Shown one piece after another: positions 55,280 to 64,000 of a stretch of 64,000 nt of DNA; position 1 is the first letter of the stretch, and each line of letters opens with the position of its first letter. Below the pieces are notes generated by a model. That model searched no databases, had not been told where the DNA came from, and saw only the letters and a program-made list of their open reading frames with translations. The translations under genes and the position numbers were made by a program. Source of the DNA: Pseudomonas sp. EpS/L25 (GTDB lineage Bacteria; Pseudomonadota; Gammaproteobacteria; Pseudomonadales; Pseudomonadaceae); contig NZ_LNUP01000014.1 of the NCBI RefSeq assembly GCF_001512295.1, positions 87,857-151,856 on the forward strand. Reading direction: 5' to 3'.

Positions 55280-55981
55280 TCAGACTGCCGCGGCCTGGCG
55301 CTCCAGCTCGACTTGCAGCCCCGGATCCAGACGCAGCTGGCGCGCCAGCTCTTCCAGATAGGCCTTTTCCATGTATTGCTGATCGTCGATCAGCATCAGG
55401 CTGGCCAGGTACATCTCGGCGGCCATCTCCGGTGTCTCAGCGGCTGCCGCCACCTTGGCCGGGTCCAGCGGTTGCTCCAGCTCGCGCTGCAACCAGCTGC
55501 GCAGCTCGGGATCGTCGTGCAGCTTGGCCATCTCGGCCTCGATGGCCTGCCGTTCCTGGGCATCCACATGGCCATCAGCCTTGGCCGCCGCGATCAGGGC
55601 GATGAGCACCGCCCGGCCATGGGCCTCGGCTTCGTGCTCGGGCACCCGGTCCACGGTGCGCGGCTCGACCACCGGCGCCCCCTGCGCCTGGTTGGCCTGC
55701 CAGGATTGATAAGCCTTGTAGGCCACCATGCCCAGCGCCGCCAGGCCACCGTAGCCGACCGCCTTGCCACCCAGGCTGCGACCGCGCTTGCTGCCCAGCA
55801 GCGCCGTCAGGGCGCCGGCAGCCAGGCCGCTGTTGCCGAGCCCCGACAGCAGACCGCCGAGCGGGTCCTTGCCGGCCGGCGCCGCGTCCCCGTGGGGCCG
55901 TGCGGTCGAATGGCCGGTCTTCTTGGCCAGGGCCTGCTGGCCGGCCTTGAGCAGTTGATCAAGCAGACCTCGGGTATTCAT
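55280..55981 (-). CDS. TerB-like DUF533 protein
   Basis: A 233-residue inner-membrane-associated protein. The N-terminal part is Gly/Ala-rich with one probable membrane helix (KAVGYGGLAALGMVAYKAY). The C-terminal DUF533/TerB-like domain contains LIALIAAAKADGHVDAQERQAI and MYLASLMLIDDQQYMEKAYLEELA, the acidic helical pattern of TerB folds. Similar to E. coli YebE. Function unknown. Confidence 0.88.
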   Translation of the reverse strand: MNTRGLLDQLLKAGQQALAKKTGHSTARPHGDAAPAGKDPLGGLLSGLGNSGLAAGALTALLGSKRGRSLGGKAVGYGGLAALGMVAYKAYQSWQANQAQGAPVVEPRTVDRVPEHEAEAHGRAVLIALIAAAKADGHVDAQERQAIEAEMAKLHDDPELRSWLQRELEQPLDPAKVAAAAETPEMAAEMYLASLMLIDDQQYMEKAYLEELARQLRLDPGLQVELERQAAAV

Positions 55982-56171
55982 GGGCAGTCTCCATAGGCAA
56001 GGGATTCAGCCTGTTCAGACCGCCATGCGCCCCTCTAGCTCCGGCTTCCTGCTTACCGGATGTTGCAGACCGACCAAGCAATCGGCGAGCTGATACAAAA
56101 TATTGCTAACCTCGTCGAGTGCCCGGCGCTACTCTTGCGCCATCCCTTTTCCCGTTTGCCGGAGACACCCA

Positions 56172-56642
56172 ATGCGTTCGCGTCTGGCTGTGCTGTTCGC
56201 GCTTTCGCTCGTCCTCACCGCCGGCCAGGTTCAGGCCGCCGCCGAGGACGCCCGCCTCATCGCCAATCGCTATCTCGATGCCTGGAACGATCACGACGCC
56301 GAGGCCGCCAGCGCCCTGCTCGATCCCAAGGTGCAGTACTTCGACAGCGGCACCGCCGCCACCGAGACCAGCCGCGCCCAGGCTCGCGACAAGATCGTCA
56401 GGGTCACCCTCAAGGCCATACCCGACCTGCAGGTGAAGATGGTGCACAAGCCGGTCATCGGCCCGCGCAGCATCGCCTTCGAATGGGAACTCACCGGCAA
56501 CCGCGTCACCGCCACCGGCAAGCAGCCGGTGAAGATCCGTGGCGCCAGCATCATGAAGATCCGCGACGGCCGCATCTGGTACCTGGGCGACTACTACGAC
56601 AGCGACGCCCTGGAAGCCGCGCTGCGCCCGGCCAAGCCTTGA
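56172..56642 (+). CDS. Exported SnoaL-like (NTF2-fold) protein
   Basis: A 156-residue protein with signal peptide (cleaved near VQAAAED). Mature part resembles the NTF2/SnoaL fold: ANRYLDAWNDHDAEAASALLDPKVQYFD at the start, then FEWELTGN and IMKIRDGRIWYLGDYYDS, the typical closing strands. Members range from polyketide cyclases to isomerases; in an exported stand-alone form the role is unknown. GGAG precedes the ATG. Confidence 0.85.
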   Translation: MRSRLAVLFALSLVLTAGQVQAAAEDARLIANRYLDAWNDHDAEAASALLDPKVQYFDSGTAATETSRAQARDKIVRVTLKAIPDLQVKMVHKPVIGPRSIAFEWELTGNRVTATGKQPVKIRGASIMKIRDGRIWYLGDYYDSDALEAALRPAKP

Positions 56643-56679
56643 TGGCCGGAGCCATCCGCCTAGATGGCTCCGCGTCGAC

Positions 56680-57783
56680 CTATTCCGCGCCGAACGGCTT
56701 GCGCAGGGGCGTATCCCGATGGGCAGCGCGCACGTATTGCGGCGGCCAGGACACCGTCTCGCGCAGCGCCTCGGCGGCGTTCAGCGGCCAGTAGGGGTCG
56801 CGCAGCAGCTCACGGGCCAGCAGCACGAGGTCGGCCTGGCCGGTGCGCAGCACGTGCTCGGCCTGGGCCGCATCGGTGATCATGCCCACTGCGCCACTGG
56901 GAATCCCGGCTTCCTTGCGTACCCGCTCGGCGAACTGGGTCTGGTAGCCGGGGCCGGTGGGGATGTCGGCCTGGGCGGCAGTGCCGCCGGAAGAGACGTC
57001 GATCAGATCGACGCCCACGGTCTTCAGCCGCCGCGCCAGTTCCACCGTCTCGTCGACGTCCCAGCCGTCTTCCACCCAATCGGTGGCCGAGACCCGCACG
57101 AACAGCGGCAGCTCCGCCGGCCAGACCGCGCGTACATCGGCGGTCACCTCCAGCAGCAGGCGGATGCGATTCTCGAAGTTGCCGCCGTAGTCGTCGTCGC
57201 GGCGGTTGGAGAGTGGCGAGAGGAACTGGTGCAGCAGATAGCCATGGGCGGCGTGGATCTCGGCCACCTTGAAGCCGGCCGCCAGGGCGCGCTCGGCGGT
57301 GGCGACGAAGGCCCGACGGATACTGGCGATGTCATCGCGATCCAGAGCCGTGGGTCGGGTGTGCTGGGGATCGAAGGCGATGGCCGAAGGCGCCACCGGC
57401 ACCCAGCCGCCCTCGGCGATGGGCACGCTGCCATGCTTGCCGAGCCAGGGTTGCCAGGTACTGGCCTTGCGCCCGGCGTGGGCCAGCTGGATGCCGGCGA
57501 CACTGCCCTGGCCTTCGATGAATTGGGTGATGCGCCGTAGCGGCTCGATCTGTTCGTCCTTCCACAACCCCAGGTCCTGGGGCGTGATGCGTCCGTCGGG
57601 GGTGACCGCGGTGGCCTCGAAGATCACCAGGCCGGCACCGCCAACGGCGCGACTGCCGAGGTGGACCAGATGCCAGTCGTCGGCGAAGCCGTCTTCGCTG
57701 GAGTACTGGCACATCGGGGAGACCACCACGCGATTGGGCAGGGTCAGCTGACGCAGGGTCAGGGGCTGGAACAGGAGACTCAT
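56680..57783 (-). CDS. Old-yellow-enzyme ene-reductase (XenA/YqjM type)
   Basis: A 367-residue FMN oxidoreductase that reduces activated C=C bonds and some nitro compounds. Class III OYE features: Cys25 and Tyr27 (VSPMCQYSSEDG), the GIQLAHAGRKAS block with active-site His, and EIHAAHGYLLHQFLSPLSNRR. The C-terminus holds conserved QYVRA. Length matches XenA-like enzymes. It stands alone, convergent with the SnoaL-like gene. Confidence 0.93.
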   Translation of the reverse strand: MSLLFQPLTLRQLTLPNRVVVSPMCQYSSEDGFADDWHLVHLGSRAVGGAGLVIFEATAVTPDGRITPQDLGLWKDEQIEPLRRITQFIEGQGSVAGIQLAHAGRKASTWQPWLGKHGSVPIAEGGWVPVAPSAIAFDPQHTRPTALDRDDIASIRRAFVATAERALAAGFKVAEIHAAHGYLLHQFLSPLSNRRDDDYGGNFENRIRLLLEVTADVRAVWPAELPLFVRVSATDWVEDGWDVDETVELARRLKTVGVDLIDVSSGGTAAQADIPTGPGYQTQFAERVRKEAGIPSGAVGMITDAAQAEHVLRTGQADLVLLARELLRDPYWPLNAAEALRETVSWPPQYVRAAHRDTPLRKPFGAE

Positions 57784-57856
57784 GGCGGACCTCGTCTAGT
57801 CGGGATGCACGGCATTGGAGTGCTACCAACCAGAATAGATCGCCGATCCGACAGGA

Positions 57857-57923
57857 CTCGTCTGAAAAGTGCCTGCGCTCGTTGTGCCTTGCCTGACCTT
57901 CGCTCGGCGACTTTTCAGGCGAG
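57857..57923. repeat. Short inverted-repeat element, copy B4 (67 bp)
   Basis: Ends CTCGTCTGAAAAGTGCC and GGCGACTTTTCAGGCGAG are near-complementary. The interior TTGCCTGACCTTCGCTCGGC matches the reverse complement of the left arm of copy B1. It lies two bases beyond the recJ stop, so in recJ mRNA it would form a terminal hairpin. Confidence 0.6.
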
Positions 57924-57925
57924 CC

Positions 57926-59647
57926 CTAACGTGGCGCCAGGTGCACCACCAGCAACTGCACGCTCTCGTTGCCGCGAAACTCGTTCACGTCCAGCCGATA
58001 GGCCAGCTCGGCCCAGCGGATGTTGGGATCGGGCCAGGTCTCGCGATCGATGTTGAAGGCGATGCCGTCCAGCTCCGGGCCACCCTGTTCGCTGCGCAGG
58101 GTCAGCTTGAGATGCCGCTCCTTGAGCAGGCGCTGGGAGAGGATCTCGAAGGTGCCATGGAACAGCGGCTCGGGGAACTGCTGGCCCCAGGGGCCGGCCT
58201 GGCGCAGGGCCTGGGCCAGGCCGAGCTGGAATTCGGTGGGCGCGAGGCAGCCATCGGTCTGCAGGCGCCCGCTCAGGTCCTCGGCCTGCAGATGGCGGCG
58301 CACCTCGGCGTCGAAGGCGCTGGCGAAGGTCTCGTAGTGGGCCTGGGGCAGGCTGAGACCGGCCGCCATGGCGTGGCCGCCGAACTTGGTGATCAGCCCC
58401 GGATGACGGGTCGCCACGGCGTCCAGGGCATCGCGGATGTGCAGCCCGGGCACCGAGCGCGCCGAACCCTTGAGCATGCCGCTGCCACTGCCGTCGTCGG
58501 CGAAGGCCAGCGCCGGGCGGTGATACTTTTCCTTGAGGCGCGAGGCGAGGATGCCGATCACGCCCTGGTGCCACTCCGGATCGAACAGACAGAGACCGAA
58601 GGGCAGATTGTCTTCCGGCAACTCCTTGAGCTGCTTGAGCGCCTCGCGCTGCATGCCCTGCTCGATGCTCTTGCGATCCTTGTTGAAGTCGTCCAACTGC
58701 TGGGCGTATTCCTGCGCCAGCTGCGGGTCTTCGCAGAGCAGCAACTCGATGCCGATGGACATGTCGTCCAGGCGGCCGGCCGCGTTGAGTCGGGGGCCGA
58801 GAATGAAACCGAGGTCGCTGGAGGCCACCTTGCCCGGCTGGCGCCCGGCCACTTCCAGCAGTGCCTTGAGGCCCGGCCGCGCCCGACCGGCGCGAATACG
58901 CATCAGCCCCTGGTGCACCAGGATGCGGTTGTTGGCATCCAGCGGCACCACGTCGGCGACGCTGCCGAGGGCCACCAGGTCCAGCAACTCGGCCAGATTG
59001 GGATCGGCCAGCCCCTGGCGGGCGAACCAGCCGTTCTCGCGCAGGCGACTGCGCAGCGCCAGCATCACATAGAAGATCACCCCGACCCCGGCGATGCATT
59101 TGCTGGGGAAGGCGCAGGCCGGTTGGTTCGGATTGACGATGGCATCGGCGGCGGGCAATTCGGCGCCCGGCAGGTGGTGGTCGGTGATGACCACCTGCAG
59201 CCCGGCCGCCTTGGCCGCGGCCACGCCGTCCAGGCTGGAGATACCGTTGTCGACGGTGAGCAGCACCTCGGGTTCGCGCTGCAGCGCCACGGCGACGATC
59301 TCGGGCGTCAGGCCGTAGCCGTATTCGAAGCGATTGGGCACCAGGTAGTCGACCCAGGCGGCGCCCAGGCGCCGCAGCGCCAGGACGCCGACGGCGCTGG
59401 CGGTGGCGCCGTCGGCGTCGAAGTCACCGACGATGAGGATGCGCCGGCGCTCTTCCAGGGCGCGGGCCAACAGCGCCACCGCCGCCTCGATGCCCTTGAG
59501 CTGGTGATAGGGCACCAGCCGCGCCAGGCCCTTGTCCAATTCTTCCGGCTGGGTCACGCCGCGGGCGGCATAGAGCCGGGTGAGCAACGGCGGCAGGTCG
59601 CCCAGGTCGGGCAATACCGCCGGCAGCGGACGGGGCTCCAGGCGCAT
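57926..59647 (-). CDS. recJ: Single-stranded-DNA-specific exonuclease
   Basis: A 573-residue DHH-superfamily 5'-3' exonuclease of recombination and mismatch repair. Seen: DFDADG (75-80, motif I), DNG (133-135), DHH (156-158), LVALGSVADVVPL, and DHHA1-domain GGHAMAAGLSL. A C-terminal OB fold follows. Its ATG overlaps the yaeQ stop by one base (TGATG), so translation is coupled. Confidence 0.97.
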   Translation of the reverse strand: MRLEPRPLPAVLPDLGDLPPLLTRLYAARGVTQPEELDKGLARLVPYHQLKGIEAAVALLARALEERRRILIVGDFDADGATASAVGVLALRRLGAAWVDYLVPNRFEYGYGLTPEIVAVALQREPEVLLTVDNGISSLDGVAAAKAAGLQVVITDHHLPGAELPAADAIVNPNQPACAFPSKCIAGVGVIFYVMLALRSRLRENGWFARQGLADPNLAELLDLVALGSVADVVPLDANNRILVHQGLMRIRAGRARPGLKALLEVAGRQPGKVASSDLGFILGPRLNAAGRLDDMSIGIELLLCEDPQLAQEYAQQLDDFNKDRKSIEQGMQREALKQLKELPEDNLPFGLCLFDPEWHQGVIGILASRLKEKYHRPALAFADDGSGSGMLKGSARSVPGLHIRDALDAVATRHPGLITKFGGHAMAAGLSLPQAHYETFASAFDAEVRRHLQAEDLSGRLQTDGCLAPTEFQLGLAQALRQAGPWGQQFPEPLFHGTFEILSQRLLKERHLKLTLRSEQGGPELDGIAFNIDRETWPDPNIRWAELAYRLDVNEFRGNESVQLLVVHLAPR

Positions 59648-60186
59648 CAACGCTCGCCCAGCAGCCATTCCAGCTGCAGTTCGTGCTGACCACGGTCGTC
59701 GGTGACGAACAGGGTGCCTTCGCTGATCATCACCTGCCAGGCGATGCTGCGCGGCAGATCGCGGGCCAGCTCGGCCAGGGGCTCGGCGGGCACGGCGGCG
59801 ATATGCAGATTCTTCAGCGTCCTGACCGCATCCACCACCTTGGTCTGCCAGACGCGCAGGTTGCCATAGGCCAGCAGGCTGGTGCGTTCGGTCCGGCGGC
59901 TGCACCAGGTCAGCCGGTCGGCATCGGGCTGGCCGACCTCGATCCAGTGCAGCACCCGACCATCGAGACTCTTCTCCCACAGCGCCGGCTCATCGACGTC
60001 GGACAGGCCACGACCAAAGGCCAACTGTTCGTTGTACCAGAGCGCAAAGGCCAGCAATCGGACCACCAGCCGCTCCTCGGTCTCCGAGGGATGCCGCGCC
60101 ACGGTCAGGCGCAGATTCTCGTAGACCCCGCGATCCAGATCGGTGAGGTTGAGTTCGACTTTGTAGGGCGTGGCTTGCAGAGCCAT
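59647..60186 (-). CDS. yaeQ: YaeQ family protein
   Basis: A 179-residue protein with a nuclease-like fold and no established activity. Seen: N-terminal ALQATPYKVELNLTDLDRGVYENL, RHPSETEERLVVRLLAFALWY and ADRLTWCSRRTERTSL. The ATG at 60186 is the family start. First gene of a two-gene unit with recJ; the fixed pairing suggests a DNA-metabolism role (inference). Confidence 0.92.
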   Translation of the reverse strand: MALQATPYKVELNLTDLDRGVYENLRLTVARHPSETEERLVVRLLAFALWYNEQLAFGRGLSDVDEPALWEKSLDGRVLHWIEVGQPDADRLTWCSRRTERTSLLAYGNLRVWQTKVVDAVRTLKNLHIAAVPAEPLAELARDLPRSIAWQVMISEGTLFVTDDRGQHELQLEWLLGER

Positions 60187-60268
60187 GAGCGGGTCACCGG
60201 CAGGGAAAGCCGGGCATTGTACCGGAAAAGATCTAGGGACCTGGGGATCGAGGGGGCGGTATAGACCG

Positions 60269-60333
60269 ATCGCGGTCATGGACCGCTCCTACAGAAGCCT
60301 GATGCGCCTGTAGGAGCGGTCCATGGCCGCGAT
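60269..60333. repeat. REP pair between thrC and yaeQ
   Basis: ATCGCGGTCATGGACCGCTC and onward (60269-60294) faces CTGTAGGAGCGGTCCATGGC and onward (60308-60333). The arrangement is nearly identical to the parE-parC pair at 16901-16965. Confidence 0.85.
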
Positions 60334-60346
60334 TCACAGCCTGAAT

Positions 60347-61756
60347 TTACAGCGGCTGCCCCCGCTTGCCGTGGCGGGCGACGAAGGCCTGGACGGCGGC
60401 GAGGTCGTTGGGCAGCACGGTGCAGCGCTCTTCGCGTTGCAGCAGGTCGGCCAGGTGGGTCGGCAGACTGAGGGTCGCGCCAATGCCGGCCCGCTCCACC
60501 GCCTCGGGAAATTTCACCGGGTGGGCGGTGCCCAGCACCACCATGGGGGTGGCCAGGCTGCGGCGGCATTCGCGAGCGGCGCGCACGCCGATGGCGGTGT
60601 GCGGGTCCAGCACCTCGCCGGTGGCGGCATGGACCTCGGCGATGGTGGCGCAGGTCTGCTCGTCGCTCACGGCGAGGGAATCGAACAGCTTGCGCGCCTC
60701 GGTCCAGCGATCGTCCGCCACCGACAGGGTGCCGCTGCTACGGAAGTTCGCCATCAGCTCGGCCAGGGCCAGGCCGTCGCGACCGTGCAGGTCGAACAGC
60801 AGGCGCTCGAAGTTGGACGACACCATGATGTCCATGGACGGCGACAGCGTGGCTTCCAGCTGCTGCTTGTCGTAGCGATTGCCGGACATGAAGCGATGCA
60901 GGATGTCGTTGCGGTTGGTGGCCACCACCAGCTGGCTCACCGGCAGACCCATGTTGCGTGCCAGGTAACCGGCGAAGATGTCGCCGAAGTTGCCGGTGGG
61001 CACCGAGAAGGCGATGGAGCGCGCCGGGGCGCCCAGCTGCAGGGCCGCGTGGAAGTAGTAGACGATCTGGGCCATGATCCGCGCCCAGTTGATCGAGTTG
61101 ACCGCCACCAGCGGGGTGCCCTTGAGGAAACCCTGGTCGGCGAAGCTGGCCTTGACCATCTCCTGGCAGTCGTCGAAGTTGCCTTCGATGGCGATGTTGT
61201 GGATGTTGTCGCCCAGCAGCGTGGTCATCTGCCGGCGCTGCACTTCCGACACCCGCTGGTGCGGATGCAGGATGAAGATGTCCACGTTCTCGCAGCGCTT
61301 GCAGCCTTCGATGGCCGCCGAGCCGGTGTCGCCGGAGGTGGCGCCCATGATCACCACGCGCTCGCCGCGCTTGGCCAGCACAAGATCGAGCAGCCGACCC
61401 AGCAGTTGCAGGGCGAAGTCCTTGAAGGCCAGGGTCGGGCCGTGGAACAGCTCCAGTACCCACTCGTTGGCATCCAGCTGGCGCAGCGGCGCAATCGAGC
61501 TATGGGCGAAACCGGCGTAGGTCTCTTCCAGGATGGTCTTGAACTCGGCATCGGTGATGGAGCCGGCGACGAAGGGCTTCATCACCCGGAAGGCCAGCTC
61601 ATGGTAGGGCAGACCGGCCCAGGAGGCGATCTCCTCCTGGGAAAAGCGCGGCAGGTTCTCCGGGACGTAGAGACCGCCATCGCTGGCGAGACCCGCCAGC
61701 AGCACTTCTTCGAAATTCAGCGCGGGCGCCTGGCCGCGGGTACTGATGTAACGCAT
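60347..61756 (-). CDS. thrC: Threonine synthase
   Basis: A 469-residue PLP enzyme converting O-phosphohomoserine to threonine. The PLP lysine is Lys112 (PTLAFKDFALQLLG), and SGDTGSAA provides the phosphate-binding loop. N-terminal MRYISTRGQ is typical. It follows hom by 46 bp in the same direction, forming the hom-thrC operon. Confidence 0.97.
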   Translation of the reverse strand: MRYISTRGQAPALNFEEVLLAGLASDGGLYVPENLPRFSQEEIASWAGLPYHELAFRVMKPFVAGSITDAEFKTILEETYAGFAHSSIAPLRQLDANEWVLELFHGPTLAFKDFALQLLGRLLDLVLAKRGERVVIMGATSGDTGSAAIEGCKRCENVDIFILHPHQRVSEVQRRQMTTLLGDNIHNIAIEGNFDDCQEMVKASFADQGFLKGTPLVAVNSINWARIMAQIVYYFHAALQLGAPARSIAFSVPTGNFGDIFAGYLARNMGLPVSQLVVATNRNDILHRFMSGNRYDKQQLEATLSPSMDIMVSSNFERLLFDLHGRDGLALAELMANFRSSGTLSVADDRWTEARKLFDSLAVSDEQTCATIAEVHAATGEVLDPHTAIGVRAARECRRSLATPMVVLGTAHPVKFPEAVERAGIGATLSLPTHLADLLQREERCTVLPNDLAAVQAFVARHGKRGQPL

Positions 61757-61802
61757 GACTCGACCTCGGGAAAGACGGCGGCGCCGGGCGCCGCCAGGCT
61801 GC

Positions 61803-63107
61803 TCAGTTCAGGTGCTCGACGCGGATACGGACGACATCGCCGACGACATCGTCCAGGGCTTCCAGCGCGGTGATGGCCTCGACCATGTGGCGCTCGGTCA
61901 CGCGATGGGTCAGCAGGATCATGGGCACCAGGCCGTCATGTTCCTCGGCTTCCTTCTGCATGATGGATTCGATGTTGATGCCGCGCGCCGAGAGGATGCT
62001 CGCCACCTGGGCCAGCACGCCCGGGTGATCCTTGGCCTGGATGCGCAGATAGTAGGCGCTCTCGCAGGCCTCGATCGACAGCACCGGATGGTCGGACAGC
62101 GCATCTGGCTGGAAGGCCAGGTGCGGCACGCGATTCTCGGGATCCGAGGTCATGGCACGCACCACGTCCACCAGGTCGGCCACCACCGCCGAGGCAGTGG
62201 GCTCCTGCCCGGCGCCGGCACCGTAGAACAGCGTCGAGCCGACGGCGTCTCCATTGACCATCACCGCGTTCATCACGCCGTTGACGTTGGCGATCAGGCG
62301 ATCGGCCGGGATCAGCGTCGGATGCACCCGCAGCTCGATGCCCTGGGCGGTGCTGCGCGCCACGCCCAGGTGCTTGATGCGATAGCCCAGCGCCTCAGCG
62401 TAGCCGACATCGGCGGTGGTCAGGCGGGTGATGCCCTCGGTATAGGCCTTGTCGAATTGCAGCGGGATGCCGAAGGCGATGGAGGCCAGGATGGTCAGCT
62501 TGTGGGCGGCATCGATGCCTTCCACGTCGAAGGTCGGATCGGCCTCGGCATAGCCCAGCGCCTGGGCTTCGGCCAGGACATCGGGAAAGGTACGGCCCTT
62601 CTCGCGCATTTCGGAGAGGATGAAGTTGCCGGTGCCGTTGATGATGCCGGCCACCCAGTTGATGCGGTTGGCGGCCAGGCCCTCGCGCAAGGCCTTGATC
62701 ACCGGGATGCCGCCGGCCACCGAAGCCTCGAAGGCGACGATCACACCCTGCTCGCGCGCCTTGGCGAAGATCTCGTTACCGTGCACGGCGATCAGCGCCT
62801 TGTTGGCGGTGACCACGTGCTTGCCGTTGGCGATGGCGCGCAGCACCAGTTCGCGGGCCAGGGTGTAGCCACCGATCAGCTCCACCACGATGTCGATCTC
62901 GGGATTGTCGGCCACGGCCAAGACATCGGCGGTGATCGGCGTGCTACCGGTATCGCACTGGGGATTGGGTCGGCGCTGGGCGATCTGCGCCACCTCGATA
63001 CCCCGCCCGGCGCGCCGGGCGATTTCCTCGGCGTTGCGCTTGAGTACGTTGAAGGTTCCGCTGCCCACGGTACCCAGACCACAGATGCCTACTTTGACCG
63101 GCTTCAC
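61803..63107 (-). CDS. hom: Homoserine dehydrogenase
   Basis: A 434-residue monofunctional enzyme reducing aspartate semialdehyde to homoserine. NAD(P)-binding GICGLGTVGSGT (7-18), ANKALIA with catalytic Lys, the VAGIINGTGNFILSEM signature, and a C-terminal ACT domain (about 350-430), giving feedback control by threonine. Upstream of thrC. Confidence 0.98.
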   Translation of the reverse strand: MKPVKVGICGLGTVGSGTFNVLKRNAEEIARRAGRGIEVAQIAQRRPNPQCDTGSTPITADVLAVADNPEIDIVVELIGGYTLARELVLRAIANGKHVVTANKALIAVHGNEIFAKAREQGVIVAFEASVAGGIPVIKALREGLAANRINWVAGIINGTGNFILSEMREKGRTFPDVLAEAQALGYAEADPTFDVEGIDAAHKLTILASIAFGIPLQFDKAYTEGITRLTTADVGYAEALGYRIKHLGVARSTAQGIELRVHPTLIPADRLIANVNGVMNAVMVNGDAVGSTLFYGAGAGQEPTASAVVADLVDVVRAMTSDPENRVPHLAFQPDALSDHPVLSIEACESAYYLRIQAKDHPGVLAQVASILSARGINIESIMQKEAEEHDGLVPMILLTHRVTERHMVEAITALEALDDVVGDVVRIRVEHLN

Positions 63108-63170
63108 ACCCTTATCCCCATGTCGTGTGGCGCCGCTCCGCGGCCCCGTTGAAATCTCAATTTAAGGCGC

Positions 63171-63896
63171 TCAACGCGCGCTAATTGCCGCTTCCGCCAG
63201 TTGGTCGGCCGGCTGGTAGCCCGGGATCATCTGGCCGTCGGCGAGGATGATCGCCGGCGTGCCCTGGATACCCATGTTCTGCCCCAGCGCGAATTGCTCG
63301 GCAACCGGATCCTTGCAGCTCTCGGACTTGACCTCGCGCCCGGTGAACATCTGGTTCAGCGCCGCGGGCTTGTCCTTGGCGCACCAGACCGCCTCGAGCT
63401 GCTTGGAGCCCGCCGAGCCCATGCCCTGGCGCGGGAAGGCCAAGTAGCGCACCTCGATGCCGCGCTTGTTCAGCTCGGGCACCTCGGCGTGCAGCTTCTG
63501 GCAATAGGGGCAGGTGGTATCGGTGAAGACGGTGATGTGCGCCTTGGTCTCGCCCTGGGCGGGATAGACGATCATCTGGTTGCGATCCAGGCCATTGATC
63601 TGCCGCGCTACGGCGACGTTCTCGGCCTTCTCGGTCAGGTTGGCGGCCTTGCCATCCTTGACCTGGTACAGATAGCCCTGCATGACGAACTGGCCATCGC
63701 CGCTGGCATAGAGCACGCGGCCGCCCTTGAGCTGGACCTGGTAGAGGCCTTCCAGCGGACTCTTGGCGATGGACTCGATGGCGAGATTGGGTTGCAGCGC
63801 GGTCAGGCTCTGGCGAATGGCCTGCTCAGGTTCGGCCTGAGCCAGTTGCACGCCGAGCCCCAGGCAAGCGGCGAGCAACAGTCGGGAAATACGCAT
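63171..63896 (-). CDS. dsbC: Thiol:disulfide interchange protein DsbC
   Basis: A 241-residue periplasmic disulfide isomerase. Signal peptide MRISRLLLAACLGLGVQLAQA, N-terminal dimerisation domain, and thioredoxin domain with CPYC (Cys129, Cys132); a second Cys pair (VWCAK, SESCKD) is structural. A cis-proline precedes (GTPAI). It lies between xerD and hom as in other Pseudomonas. Confidence 0.97.
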   Translation of the reverse strand: MRISRLLLAACLGLGVQLAQAEPEQAIRQSLTALQPNLAIESIAKSPLEGLYQVQLKGGRVLYASGDGQFVMQGYLYQVKDGKAANLTEKAENVAVARQINGLDRNQMIVYPAQGETKAHITVFTDTTCPYCQKLHAEVPELNKRGIEVRYLAFPRQGMGSAGSKQLEAVWCAKDKPAALNQMFTGREVKSESCKDPVAEQFALGQNMGIQGTPAIILADGQMIPGYQPADQLAEAAISAR

Positions 63897-63958
63897 GGTT
63901 GACTCCTGTTGAGACGCCGGCAAGCCTACCACAGACCTGCCGGCTACGGCGGTGGGCC

Positions 63959-64000
63959 CTAGCCGCGCGGATGATGCTGGGCGTGCAGTTGCTGCAGCCG
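63959..64000 (-). CDS. xerD: Tyrosine recombinase XerD, last 13 codons
   Basis: The frame ending at TAG (63961-63959) reads RLQQLHAQHHPRG from the right edge, closely matching the C-terminus of Pseudomonas XerD, and dsbC is its usual downstream neighbour. XerD is the housekeeping recombinase resolving chromosome dimers, not a sign of a mobile element. The rest lies outside the window. Confidence 0.8.
   Translation of the reverse strand, partial: RLQQLHAQHHPRG

Noticed and set aside
63959-64000. Tyrosine recombinase end as a sign of an integrated element
   Set aside because: The C-terminal sequence and the dsbC-hom-thrC neighbourhood identify housekeeping XerD.

Overview
The window looks like a chromosomal segment of a high-GC Pseudomonas (sensu lato). 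Evidence: Pseudomonas-type gene neighbourhoods (xerD-dsbC-hom-thrC; recJ-yaeQ; prfB-lysS; parE-parC with yqiA, cpdA, DUF1249 and nudF; thiC under a TPP riboswitch; tolC next to waaA), REP-like GTAGGAGCGG repeats, and ParC quinolone-region numbering identical to P. aeruginosa (Ser87, Glu91). The species cannot be fixed from the sequence alone. Comparisons with P. aeruginosa gene order below are from memory.

Layout. 1-4.9 kb: 3' part of a xanthine/urate-type permease, a small unknown ORF inside a repeat-bearing gap, DUF523, a 2OG-Fe(II) oxygenase, a DUF2059 exported protein and a lysophospholipase-like hydrolase. 5.0-9.8 kb: a MarR-controlled tripartite efflux operon (outer-membrane lipoprotein, EmrA, EmrB). 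9.8-13.7 kb: cytochrome c, mutM, HDOD, pfpI, a structured probable small RNA or 3' UTR, and a Lon-N protein. 13.8-22.6 kb: pqiC-like lipoprotein, parC, parE, yqiA, cpdA, DUF1249, nudF and an RsiV-like lipoprotein. 22.9-29.3 kb: thiC-cytX under a TPP riboswitch, tolC and waaA.

29.3-37.8 kb is an accessory sugar-acid catabolic cluster: an FAH-family (XylX-like) protein and a [2Fe-2S] sugar-acid dehydratase on one strand, and a LysR regulator, MFS uptake protein, DHRS6-like SDR and a second FAH hydrolase on the other. A conserved GATAA-N7-TTATC palindrome sits at both promoters. It appears to offer two fates for one 2-keto-3-deoxy sugar acid. 37.9-44.6 kb: LysR/EmrE pair, isochorismatase-family hydrolase with a GlxA-type regulator, FAD oxidoreductase, aldo/keto reductase, a degenerate Nudix-like protein and an AIM24-family protein. 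45.2-50.7 kb: cbpA-cbpM, zntB, lysS and prfB with its programmed +1 frameshift. 50.8-57.8 kb: MHS transporter, GMC oxidoreductase with divergent LysR, TerB-like protein, SnoaL-like exported protein and a XenA-type ene-reductase. 57.9-64 kb: recJ, yaeQ, thrC, hom, dsbC and the last 13 codons of xerD.

The most unusual content is non-coding. There are two related MITE-like elements of about 170 bp, one supplying the C-terminus and stop codon of the DUF523 gene. A second inverted-repeat-ended family has four copies, three of which touch or lie within a few bases of a neighbouring gene's stop codon. Paired REPs lie in several gaps, and a 636-bp gap is built almost wholly of mixed short repeats. 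There is no CRISPR array, prophage, insertion sequence, tRNA or rRNA that I can support.
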